11,731 nucleotides of DNA from Chitinophagaceae bacterium UBA2467 (GTDB lineage: Bacteria; Bacteroidota; Bacteroidia; Chitinophagales; Chitinophagaceae): contig DDPN01000160.1 of the NCBI GenBank assembly GCA_002342205.1, forward strand, positions 6,891 through 18,621. The letters run 5' to 3'. Below the pieces are notes generated by a model. That model saw only the letters and a program-made list of their open reading frames with translations. It had not been told where the DNA came from and did no database searches. The translations under genes were made by a program, and so were the position numbers. This document shows, piece after piece, positions 1 to 6,839 of this stretch (positions are counted from its first letter, which is position 1; every line of letters starts with the position of its first letter).

Positions 1-46
1 CAGATTGTGGTTCTGAGGGTCGCCGGTTCGAGCCCGGTTAGCCACC
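1..46 (+). tRNA. tRNA-His (GTG), 3' part only; 5' end lies outside the window
   Basis: The window starts inside the anticodon stem. CAGA (1-4) pairs with TCTG (12-15) around the 7-base loop TTGTGGT, with anticodon GTG at 7-9. A 5-base variable region follows, then the T arm: stem GCCGG, loop TTCGAGC, stem CCGGT (22-38). The 3' acceptor strand TAGCCAC (39-45) is followed by C at the discriminator position (46). An acceptor ending TAGCCAC with C73 is the hallmark of bacterial tRNA-His, where C73 pairs with the extra G-1. About 27 bases of the 5' half are missing. After C46 the sequence reads CAAG, so a full CCA tail is not encoded and would have to be added by the CCA-adding enzyme. Confidence 0.93.
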
Positions 47-47
47 C

Positions 48-79
48 AAGACCTCGTTTAATACGAGGTCTTTTATTTT
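48..79 (+). terminator. Intrinsic terminator of the tRNA-His transcript
   Basis: A nine-base-pair perfect hairpin (48-56 with 64-72, core GACCTCG/CGAGGTC, loop TTTAATA) runs directly into a T-rich tract (TTTTATTTT, 71-79). It starts two bases after the tRNA discriminator base, so it ends the tRNA transcript and separates it from the receptor gene downstream. Confidence 0.88.
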
Positions 80-180
80 GAACAAAACCCTTTCATAAGC
101 GTTATGAACCGGTCAACCCATTCTAAAATTTGACCAACAGATTAACAGCTAATTCTCGTTTAAACAGCAAACCAGACCAA

Positions 181-2826
181 ATGTCATTCAAACTCTTCCC
201 CATTCTTTTTCTCGCTTTATTTCAGGTCGTAACCTTATCGGCACAGCCTCCTGCAGGAATGAATCGAAATAGCAATTCACGCCCTTCGTTTAATGGGAAC
301 TTCTATGGAAGAGTTCTAGAAGCAACCACCGGCAAAGCCATTGAATTTGCATCTATTCAGTTATTGCAAAACAAATTTGATAGCCTCACAAAAAAAAGAA
401 AAGAGGTGGTTATTGCGGGTATGCTTACGAACGCAAAGGGAGAGTTTCGACTGGAAAACATTCCCGTATTTGGTCAATACAAACTAAAAATTGATGTCAT
501 TGGCTATAAGTCAATTGAACAAACAATTGGCTTTGATGTAAAAATGCCTACCGGAAATAACTCGGACATGGGCGCCCTACTCTCTGCATTAGACAAAGAT
601 CTCGGGAACATAAAAATTGATATTGCAGAAAAAACACTTGAAAATGTAACGGTTAATGCAGGAACCACAGGCCTTAAACTTGGCATTGACAGAAAGGTAT
701 TCAACGTGGATAAAAATATCGTTTCAGCAGGAGGAACTGCAGTAGATGTGATGAGAAATGTACCCTCCATTAATGTAGACCTGGACGGTAATGTCACAAT
801 GCGGAATAATTCTCCACAACTTTTTGTAGATGGTCGTCCAACAGTATTGAGCCTTGATCAAATACCTGCTGATGCAATTGAAAGTGTCGAAATCATCACA
901 AACCCTTCTGCAAAGTTTGATGCCTCTGGAGGAACGGCAGGAATCTTGAATATTATTTTAAAAAAGAACAAACGTGTAGGCTATAGCGGAAATATTAGAA
1001 GTAGTATCGACTCACGTGCCCGTCTGGGAGGAGGAGCTGATATTAATGTTAGACAAAATAAATTGAATGTATTTGGAAGTCTTAACTACAATATGCGAAA
1101 ATCGATCAGCGCAGGTCTTACTGAGCGTACAACGCTGATTGCAACGCCACAAACCTATTTGAAACAAGAGGACAGCAGCATCTCAAAAGGAGAATTCATG
1201 TTTTTTAGAGGCGGCTTCGACTATTTTATTGACAACAGAAATACTGTTTCGGTTTCCGTAAATAAAGGAGGAGGAAAATTTTCTCCAACTAATGATAGTC
1301 ATAGCACGATTGATTCACTTTACACCATTAGAAAACAATCTCAAAATGACCGCTTCTCCAACTCCACCAGTCAATTTGATTTTACTGGAATTACGGCAAG
1401 CTTTAAGCATCTATTCCCAAAAGCAGGAGAAGAATGGTCTATTGATTTGACACAGAATAACAGTAGCAGTGAAAATAGCAACCAAATCAAAACGGCCTAT
1501 TATTCGGACCCGTTAAGCTCCTTTGTGAAAGTACAAGATCAATTACAGACGGGTACAGGCAATAATACCAACTTGGTCATTCAGACAGATTATGTGAAAC
1601 CAATAAATGACAGAGTAAAAGTAGAAGCAGGAGTACGTGGCCAATGGAGAACAGTGGATAACAAGAATAATTTTTATCTGGTGACCTCAACCGGAAATGT
1701 TAATATACCTGCGTTATCTGTCAACTATAATAGCAAAGACAACGTATACGCTGCGTACGCAACTCTCTCTAAACAATTAAAGAATTTTGGTTACCAGCTG
1801 GGATTACGAGCAGAAAGCTCACTGTATAACGGATACCTGCCTGATAAAAATCAAGAATTCTCCATAGAGTTTCCGGTCAGTCTTTTTCCAAGTTTATTTA
1901 TTAGTCAAAAGCTGAAAAAAAATGCTGAACTACAAGTAAACTACACGCGGAAAATCAATCGACCTAACTTTTTCCAACTCTACCCTTTTACCGACTATGC
2001 TGATTCACTAAATCTCAGCCGCGGAAATCCAGGATTGCTGCCTGAGTTTACCAACTCAGTTGAAGTTTCCTATCAAAAAACATATCAGAATAAAAATAAT
2101 ATTCTGGGATCCATTTACTTTAAGCATACCGACAATCTAATTACAAGATATCAGGATAAAGAAAATAACCCTATTACCGGAAAAGATGTTTTAATAAACA
2201 CCTTTATCAATGCCAATAACAGCTATGTGACTGGAGCAGAATTAGTGGCAAAAACTAAAATCACGAATCAGTGGGATTTGACCAGTAATTTCAATCTATT
2301 TACTTCAGCTATTAAATTAGACGCCTCGTATCAAAACACGATTGATCCTTTTGTGAGTTACCAACTTAAGTTGAACAACACTTACAAGCTACCTAAGAAT
2401 ATCACCTTTCAATTGTCGGGCGAATACATTTCTAAGTCGGTTTTACCACCAGGCGGCAGCGGTGGCGGTGGTGGCGGCAATCGCTGGGGCGGCGGCGGCG
2501 GTATGTGGGGTATGGGCATGTTTGGCCAAACTAGCGCAGCACAAGGATACCAAAAAGCAAACTACTTTATTGATGCAGCCTTGCGAATTGACCTAGGTAA
2601 GAATAAGCAAACAAGCATATCACTGAACATGAATGATGTTCTACGTACCAGAAGACAACAAATCTATTCTGCTTCTGCTTTATTTACACAAGATGTGTTT
2701 AGAAGAAGAGACCCACAGTTATTACGATTAAACGTGAACTGGAGATTCGGGAAATTCGATCCAAATCTTTTCAAACGGAAAAGTAATAAGCTGATGGGCG
2801 AAGGAATGGAGAATATCAATATGTAA
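181..2826 (+). CDS. TonB-dependent receptor, outer membrane beta-barrel type with CarboxypepD_reg-like N-terminus
   Basis: An 881-residue outer membrane protein. Residues 1-21 are a classic signal peptide (MSFKLFPILFLALF..., cleavage probably LSA|Q). Residues about 41-125 are a CarboxypepD_reg-like beta-sandwich (FYGRVLEATTGKAIEFASI... IGYKSIEQT). Residues about 165-264 are the plug (VMRNVPSINVDLDGNV, LFVDGRPT, IESVEIITNPSAKFDASGG), and the rest is a beta-barrel rich in alternating aromatic strands, matching the outer membrane beta-barrel family 3 type. The frame is open back to a TTG at 130, but that would put 17 polar residues before the signal peptide, so ATG 181 is preferred. A Gly/Trp/Met-rich insert occupies residues 758-783. 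No susD-like gene follows, so this is not a SusCD pair. Role inferred: TonB-driven uptake of an unknown ligand, or a structural or secretory outer membrane function. Confidence 0.88.
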   Translation: MSFKLFPILFLALFQVVTLSAQPPAGMNRNSNSRPSFNGNFYGRVLEATTGKAIEFASIQLLQNKFDSLTKKRKEVVIAGMLTNAKGEFRLENIPVFGQYKLKIDVIGYKSIEQTIGFDVKMPTGNNSDMGALLSALDKDLGNIKIDIAEKTLENVTVNAGTTGLKLGIDRKVFNVDKNIVSAGGTAVDVMRNVPSINVDLDGNVTMRNNSPQLFVDGRPTVLSLDQIPADAIESVEIITNPSAKFDASGGTAGILNIILKKNKRVGYSGNIRSSIDSRARLGGGADINVRQNKLNVFGSLNYNMRKSISAGLTERTTLIATPQTYLKQEDSSISKGEFMFFRGGFDYFIDNRNTVSVSVNKGGGKFSPTNDSHSTIDSLYTIRKQSQNDRFSNSTSQFDFTGITASFKHLFPKAGEEWSIDLTQNNSSSENSNQIKTAYYSDPLSSFVKVQDQLQTGTGNNTNLVIQTDYVKPINDRVKVEAGVRGQWRTVDNKNNFYLVTSTGNVNIPALSVNYNSKDNVYAAYATLSKQLKNFGYQLGLRAESSLYNGYLPDKNQEFSIEFPVSLFPSLFISQKLKKNAELQVNYTRKINRPNFFQLYPFTDYADSLNLSRGNPGLLPEFTNSVEVSYQKTYQNKNNILGSIYFKHTDNLITRYQDKENNPITGKDVLINTFINANNSYVTGAELVAKTKITNQWDLTSNFNLFTSAIKLDASYQNTIDPFVSYQLKLNNTYKLPKNITFQLSGEYISKSVLPPGGSGGGGGGNRWGGGGGMWGMGMFGQTSAAQGYQKANYFIDAALRIDLGKNKQTSISLNMNDVLRTRRQQIYSASALFTQDVFRRRDPQLLRLNVNWRFGKFDPNLFKRKSNKLMGEGMENINM

Positions 2827-2842
2827 GGACAACTTCTATTGA

Positions 2843-3538
2843 TTAGACTGCCTGTACTGATACAGAACTAACATCTTCCACTTTACCTTGCCCAGTACGA
2901 ATCATCCGAGCTGGAAATTTCTGGACAACAATATAATCATGTGTTGCCATTACTACAGTTGTGTTGTAATCCCTTGAAATATGAAACAAGAGCCGCATAA
3001 TCTCATCAGATGTTTCAGGATCTAAATTTCCAGTAGGCTCGTCTGCCAAGATTAGTTTAGGGGAATTCAATAAGGCTCTGGCAATATCGATACGTTGCTG
3101 CTCTCCTCCACTTAGCTCAAATGGCATTTTGAAACCTTTTGACTTAAGACCCACTTTATCCAGCACATCTGCAATTTTTTCATTCATTAATCGCTCATCC
3201 GTCCATCCTGTGGCTTTCAATACAAACTTCAAATTTTCATTTACGTTCCGATCCGTCAATAATTGAAAATCCTGAAAAACAACACCGAGCGTTCTACGCA
3301 GATACGGTACTTTCTTCCAATCCAAGTCTTTAAGATTAAAACCGGCTACTGTTCCCTCCCCTTCTTGCAATGCTAACTCACCATAGAGAGTTTTCAATAA
3401 ACTAGATTTTCCTGAACCCGTTTTACCCACCAAATAAACAAACTCGCCTTTATTCACATTCAGATTTACATCCTGTAGCACCAAGGTAGATCCCTGGTAA
3501 ATATTGACATTTCTTAATTCTATAATTGACTCTGCCAT
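2843..3538 (-). CDS. ftsE: Cell division ABC transporter ATP-binding protein FtsE
   Basis: A 231-residue single-domain ABC ATPase. Walker A GKTGSGKS is at residues 38-45, the Q-loop at Q89 (VVFQDFQLL), the signature LSGGEQQ at 142-148, Walker B LILADE at 162-167 followed by PTGNLDPE, and the H-loop histidine at 200 (ATHD). The length and the VFQDFQLL and ADEPTGNLDP wording fit the FtsE/LolD branch, and FtsE is the usual assignment for this form in Bacteroidota. FtsE works at the inner face of the cytoplasmic membrane with the permease FtsX to control cell-wall hydrolases at the septum. No ftsX lies in the window, so partner and exact role are inferred. It lies 41 bases downstream of purM on the same strand and is probably co-transcribed with it. 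Its end faces the receptor gene with a 16-base gap. LolD or another lipoprotein/macrolide-type ATPase is the main alternative. Confidence 0.85.
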   Translation of the reverse strand: MAESIIELRNVNIYQGSTLVLQDVNLNVNKGEFVYLVGKTGSGKSSLLKTLYGELALQEGEGTVAGFNLKDLDWKKVPYLRRTLGVVFQDFQLLTDRNVNENLKFVLKATGWTDERLMNEKIADVLDKVGLKSKGFKMPFELSGGEQQRIDIARALLNSPKLILADEPTGNLDPETSDEIMRLLFHISRDYNTTVVMATHDYIVVQKFPARMIRTGQGKVEDVSSVSVQAV

Positions 3539-3556
3539 ACGATTTGCTTTTGTACA

Positions 3557-3568
3557 ATTTAATTAAAT
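3557..3568. repeat. 12-base AT-rich perfect palindrome in the purM-ftsE spacer
   Basis: ATTTAATTAAAT is self-complementary and lies in the 41-base gap between the purM stop and the ftsE start. A second short palindrome, TGTACA, abuts it at 3551-3556. No good TAnnTTTG box precedes ftsE. In AT-rich spacer DNA such a palindrome can easily be chance, so an operator role is only a possibility. Confidence 0.25.
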
Positions 3569-3579
3569 GCGACCAGGAA

Positions 3580-4749
3580 TCAAAAAATCAATGTTTCATT
3601 ATCAAGATGAACATATAGTTCTTTCTTTTCACTCTTCTCAACCCTACCAATAATCTTTGCTTCTATACCAAAAGATTTTGCCAGCTCAATCAGTGCATCT
3701 GCGCTAGAAGACGAAGTATAAATTTCCAAACGGGTTCCCAAATTAAATACCTGAACCATCTCTCTCCAATCAGCCTTGCTAGCTTTCTTTATTAAGTCAA
3801 AAATAATAGGCGGTGAAAAAAGATTATCCTTTACTATTCGAAGTGGGGATGGTAAATATTTTAGACACTTCGTTTGACCGCCCCCGCTACAATGAATCAG
3901 ACCATGAATCGCATCAAAATGTTTTTCCAACATGGCTTTAAGCACCGGGGCAAAAGTTCGGGTGGGACTCAATAGAAGGTCGCCAATCATATACTCCTTT
4001 CCTTGCTCTTCCACTTTGTCTGTTAAGCGATAGGGACCGGTATAACATACAGATTGATCAATAGCAGGATCAAAAGACTCAGGAAAATGAGACGCGTAAT
4101 AGGATGACAAGAGATCATGGCGCGCACTGGTCAATCCATTACTTGCAATACCACTATTATACTTGCTTTCATAATTAGACTGACCAAATCCAGCCAATCC
4201 AATGATTACATCCCCCGCTGCAATTTTCTCATTAGTTATCAATTTTGACTTAGGCCAACGAGCAGTCATTGTCCCGTTCACTGCAACTGTACGAACAACA
4301 TCTCCCACATCGGCTGTTTCTCCTCCCAAAAAATGAATATCTACACCCCACTTATTCATTTCCTCAAAAAACTCTCTGGTTCCTTCAATGATAGCCGTTA
4401 AAACTTCACCAGGTATTTTATGTTTGTTTCGATCAATGGTAGAGGAAAATAAGACAGAAGATGTAACGCCTACACACAAAAGATCATCCAGGTTCATTAC
4501 AATTGCATCTTGAGCAATTCCTTTCCAGATATCTAAATTGCCCGTTTCTTTCCAATACAAATAAGCGAGACTACTCTTTGTACCAGCGCCATCCGCATGC
4601 ATGATATTGACCCAATTTGAATCATTGCCAATATAATCCGGGTAAATCTTACAAAAGGCAGATGAATACAATCCGGGGTTCAGGCTGCGTGTAGCAGCAT
4701 GTACTTCTTCTTTTTGAGCGGATACACCGCGTTGCGCATACCGTGACAT
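3580..4749 (-). CDS. purM: Phosphoribosylformylglycinamidine cyclo-ligase (AIR synthase), Bacteroidota form
   Basis: A 389-residue cytosolic enzyme of the PurM/AIR synthase fold. It closes the imidazole ring: FGAM + ATP gives AIR + ADP + phosphate, the fifth step of de novo purine synthesis. Visible motifs are the ATP-binding DGAGTKS (53-59), MNLDDLLCVG (85-94), LGGETADVGD (141-150), the glycine-rich segment GLAGFGQSNYESK (184-196), SNGLTSARHD (203-212) and HCSGGGQTK in the C-terminal half. The sequence departs from the roughly 345-residue proteobacterial enzyme, for example no MCVNDL...GAEP motif, but matches the longer Bacteroidota type. The ATG at 4749 sits 6 bases after a full -7 box. ftsE follows after 41 bases. 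The divergent neighbour is ribF. purC is elsewhere in the window on the other strand, so the purine genes here are not one operon. Confidence 0.93.
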   Translation of the reverse strand: MSRYAQRGVSAQKEEVHAATRSLNPGLYSSAFCKIYPDYIGNDSNWVNIMHADGAGTKSSLAYLYWKETGNLDIWKGIAQDAIVMNLDDLLCVGVTSSVLFSSTIDRNKHKIPGEVLTAIIEGTREFFEEMNKWGVDIHFLGGETADVGDVVRTVAVNGTMTARWPKSKLITNEKIAAGDVIIGLAGFGQSNYESKYNSGIASNGLTSARHDLLSSYYASHFPESFDPAIDQSVCYTGPYRLTDKVEEQGKEYMIGDLLLSPTRTFAPVLKAMLEKHFDAIHGLIHCSGGGQTKCLKYLPSPLRIVKDNLFSPPIIFDLIKKASKADWREMVQVFNLGTRLEIYTSSSSADALIELAKSFGIEAKIIGRVEKSEKKELYVHLDNETLIF

Positions 4750-4755
4750 GAGTTA

Positions 4756-4786
4756 CAAACTTACAGATTCCGTTTCGGTCAGCAAA
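4756..4786 (-). promoter_or_regulatory. purM promoter (Bacteroidota -33/-7 type)
   Basis: Read on the - strand, TTTG (4786-4783) is followed after exactly 19 bases by TAAGTTTG (4763-4756), a full match to TAnnTTTG. Only six bases (TAACTC) separate the box from the purM ATG, so the transcript should start at or a few bases before the start codon. Confidence 0.72.
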
Positions 4787-4805
4787 GCAGACTGCGCTAT
4801 CTTTG
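4773..4805 (+). promoter_or_regulatory. ribF promoter (Bacteroidota -33/-7 type), interlocked with the purM promoter
   Basis: TATCTTTG (4798-4805) fully matches TAnnTTTG. A -33 candidate TTTC (4773-4776, three of four bases) lies 21 bases upstream. The ribF ATG at 4814 comes only eight bases after the box. The purM -33 element (4783-4786, opposite strand) lies inside this promoter's spacer. Confidence 0.68.
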
Positions 4806-4813
4806 CAACCCGA

Positions 4814-5743
4814 ATGAAAGTTCATTACGATATCAACTCTTTACCGGTATTCACAAGAGCCGTTTTAACCATTGGTACTTTTGATGGTGTTCATAATGGG
4901 CATAAACAAATTTTAGATGCCGTTAAACAAACGGCCAAAGAAATAAAGGGCGAGTCTGTATTGATCACTTTTCATCCACATCCTCGAAAAATAGTTAGTT
5001 CGGCTATTCTAGGAATCCGACTCATCACCACTCTAGAAGAAAGAATTCAGCTTTTAGCAAAAGAAGGCATTGATCACTTAGTTGTCGTCCCTTTTACAGA
5101 TGCATTTGCCAACCAACCTGCTTCTCAATATATAGAAGATTTTCTCTTATCAAACTTTCGTCCTCACACCATCATTATCGGGCATGATCACCAATTTGGC
5201 CGAAACAGATCGGGTGATTATGCGTTGTTGGAGTCTTATGAAAAAAAAGGTGGCTTTACATTAAAAGAAATCCCGAAGCACCTAATAGAGAATATAACCA
5301 TTAGTTCAACGCGTATTCGAGAATCCCTTTCAAAAAGTGAAGTAGAGGTCGCAAATAAATTATTGGGTTACGATTTCTTTTTTAGCGGGACAGTGGTCCA
5401 TGGAAACAAGATTGGCCGAACATTAGGTTTTCCAACTGCCAATCTAAAAGTGGAGGATCCCGAAAAAATAGTGCCTGGAAACGGTATTTATGCGGTCTAT
5501 GCTAAACCCAAGGGATTTGAAAAGGTGTTAAAAGGGATGATGAGCATTGGTTTTAGACCTACGGTAGATGGAAAAACCCGCGTGATTGAAGTCAATATTT
5601 TTGATTTTGATAAAGAAATATATGGTGAACAGTTAGAAGTTCATGTTCATAAATACCTGCGGGAAGAAAAAAAATATGAAAATCTGGCGGCTTTAGTTGA
5701 GCAAATTTCCAAAGACAAAATTCACAGCCTTTCAGTGCTGTGA
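4814..5743 (+). CDS. ribF: Bifunctional riboflavin kinase / FAD synthetase
   Basis: A 309-residue cytosolic enzyme that turns riboflavin into FMN and then FAD. The N-terminal FMN adenylyltransferase domain shows GTFDGVHNGH (21-30, with HxGH at 27-30), TFHPHP (52-57), GHDHQFGRNRSGD (123-135) and ISSTRIR (163-169). The C-terminal flavokinase domain, from about 185, shows GRTLGFPTAN (201-210), followed by GNGIYAVYA, MMSIGFRPTVDG and EVNIFDFD. The frame is open back to an ATG at 4748, but that adds 22 unfamiliar residues, overlaps the purM start codon and runs through the ribF -7 box. ATG 4814 gives the normal family length and the usual start just before the first beta-strand. The gene diverges from purM, and its stop is one base from the end of holA. 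No FMN riboswitch is visible upstream, as the leader is too short to hold one. Confidence 0.95.
   Translation: MKVHYDINSLPVFTRAVLTIGTFDGVHNGHKQILDAVKQTAKEIKGESVLITFHPHPRKIVSSAILGIRLITTLEERIQLLAKEGIDHLVVVPFTDAFANQPASQYIEDFLLSNFRPHTIIIGHDHQFGRNRSGDYALLESYEKKGGFTLKEIPKHLIENITISSTRIRESLSKSEVEVANKLLGYDFFFSGTVVHGNKIGRTLGFPTANLKVEDPEKIVPGNGIYAVYAKPKGFEKVLKGMMSIGFRPTVDGKTRVIEVNIFDFDKEIYGEQLEVHVHKYLREEKKYENLAALVEQISKDKIHSLSVL
5722..5743. terminator. Hairpin over the ribF stop codon, possible terminator for holA and weakly for ribF
   Basis: TCACAGC (5722-5728) and GCTGTGA (5737-5743) form a seven-base-pair perfect stem with an 8-base loop. The last three bases of the stem are the ribF stop codon TGA. 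On the - strand the hairpin begins two bases after the holA stop and is followed by AATTTTG, a short U run. On the + strand it is followed by only TTT. It is the only stem I see that could end either transcript at this junction. Confidence 0.4.
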
Positions 5744-5744
5744 T

Positions 5745-6749
5745 TTACTGCTGTACTAGCGTCATTTTTAAAATCAATTCTTTTAACAAGGCTGCATCAT
5801 CAGCAGAAGAGCCTACCCCTACGGATTTTAAATTATACTGATACAATAAAAGCAAATTACGCTCCAACCCGGGGTACCCATATATTTTAGCAGCATTAAG
5901 ATAGTTTTTTATAGAGAATGGGGGCACACCCAAAATGCTTGCCAATGTTCTTTCATCGCGCTGATCTGTGCCAAAAATCATGATAGCCTTAGAAAAGAAT
6001 GCATATAAAAGCGGTAGTATTAATTGAACAGGAGCTGCCTTGGTGTTTTCTTTAAAATATTGAATAATTCGATAGGCTTTTGGAAAATCACGTTGAGCTA
6101 ATGCGGCTTGCAGCTCAAAAACGTTATGTTCTTTACTTACCCCTACATATTTTTCAATCACATCTTCATTAATCTCCTGCTCCTCATTCTTATTAAGTGC
6201 CAGTTTTTCAATCTCCTTTTCAATTCTGCTTCTGTCACTTCCCAAGTGATCAGTGAATAAGATCAATGCACGATCAGTAATTCGTAACCCTGCAGCTTTA
6301 AACTTTGATTCTGTCCATTCAGCAATCTCTCTCTCCGTTTGTTTTTTGAAAGAAATATAAATCCCCTTCTCCTTGATTGTTTTTGCAAACTTTTTTCGGT
6401 TATCAAGCTTCTTCTCTTTGTGTGCAATTATCAGAACTGTTGAAGCCAATGGGTTTTCAAAATAGGGCTCCAACTTTTCGATATCACGCATGTACTGCGC
6501 CTCTTTAATGATCACAACCTGGCGCTCCGAAAACATGGGGTATCTTCTGCAATTGGTAAGAACCTCACTCCAATTAGATTCCCTGCCGTACATAACGGTA
6601 AGATTAAAAGAAGCCTCAGAGGGCGATAAGAGGCTGTTTTCGGCCGCTTCAACAACTTGGTCAATAAAATAGTCCTCCTCTCCTTCTAGCCAGTAAAATG
6701 GGCTGAATTGCCCCCTTTTCCACCCTGAGATAATTGATGCAGCATCCAT
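5745..6749 (-). CDS. holA: DNA polymerase III delta subunit (clamp loader)
   Basis: A 334-residue protein, close to the usual 330-345 of HolA. It is the subunit of the clamp loader that opens the beta sliding clamp for the replicative polymerase. Hallmarks: N-terminal FYWLEGEEDYFIDQ (18-31) at the degenerate nucleotide-site region; PMFSERQVVIIKEA (71-84), the conserved core of domain I; ALILFTDHLGSDRSRIEKEIEKLAL (161-185), the delta domain II signature; and VFELQAALAQRD (210-221) opening the helical C-terminal collar domain, which ends in LKELILKMTLVQQ. The ATG at 6749 is favoured by a -7-like box six bases upstream. Convergent with ribF with a one-base gap. The upstream receptor gene is on the same strand but is cut off by a strong terminator, so holA should be transcribed alone. 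Confidence 0.93.
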   Translation of the reverse strand: MDAASIISGWKRGQFSPFYWLEGEEDYFIDQVVEAAENSLLSPSEASFNLTVMYGRESNWSEVLTNCRRYPMFSERQVVIIKEAQYMRDIEKLEPYFENPLASTVLIIAHKEKKLDNRKKFAKTIKEKGIYISFKKQTEREIAEWTESKFKAAGLRITDRALILFTDHLGSDRSRIEKEIEKLALNKNEEQEINEDVIEKYVGVSKEHNVFELQAALAQRDFPKAYRIIQYFKENTKAAPVQLILPLLYAFFSKAIMIFGTDQRDERTLASILGVPPFSIKNYLNAAKIYGYPGLERNLLLLYQYNLKSVGVGSSADDAALLKELILKMTLVQQ

Positions 6750-6755
6750 GAAACG

Positions 6756-6790
6756 CTAAATTACTTCATTTGCGTCCGCTATGAGACAAA
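6756..6790 (-). promoter_or_regulatory. holA promoter, with its -33 element inside the preceding terminator's T-run
   Basis: On the - strand TTTG (6790-6787) is followed after 23 bases by TAATTTAG (6763-6756), seven of eight bases of TAnnTTTG. The ATG of holA follows after six bases. The TTTG is formed by the last T's of the receptor gene's terminator tract plus the next G. The 23-base spacer is at the long end of the usual range. Confidence 0.5.
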
Positions 6791-6815
6791 AAAAGTCCCG
6801 CCAAATGGCGGGACT
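6788..6815 (-). terminator. Strong intrinsic terminator of the second TonB-dependent receptor
   Basis: On the - strand AGTCCCGCC (6815-6807) and GGCGGGACT (6802-6794) form a nine-base-pair perfect GC-rich stem with an ATTT loop, followed by seven consecutive T's (6794-6788). It lies 24 bases after the receptor stop codon. There is no T tract on the + strand side, so it acts only on leftward transcription. Confidence 0.92.
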
Positions 6816-6839
6816 GGACTTACTTAAAACCCAATTCGA

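Noticed and set aside
504..797. 97-residue open frame antisense to the first receptor
   Set aside because: It is wholly inside a well-supported gene, has no recognisable motif and looks like a composition shadow.
2852..2865. Hairpin CTGTA-CTGA-TACAG near the ftsE stop as a terminator
   Set aside because: Only five base pairs and no T-tract on either strand; it lies within the ftsE coding sequence.
4748..4813. N-terminal extension of ribF from an ATG overlapping the purM start codon
   Set aside because: The 22 extra residues do not resemble RibF, the segment contains both promoters, and ATG 4814 gives the normal length with a -7 box just before it.
6490..6672. 60-residue + strand open frame inside holA
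   Set aside because: Antisense to the conserved HolA domain I; no motif.
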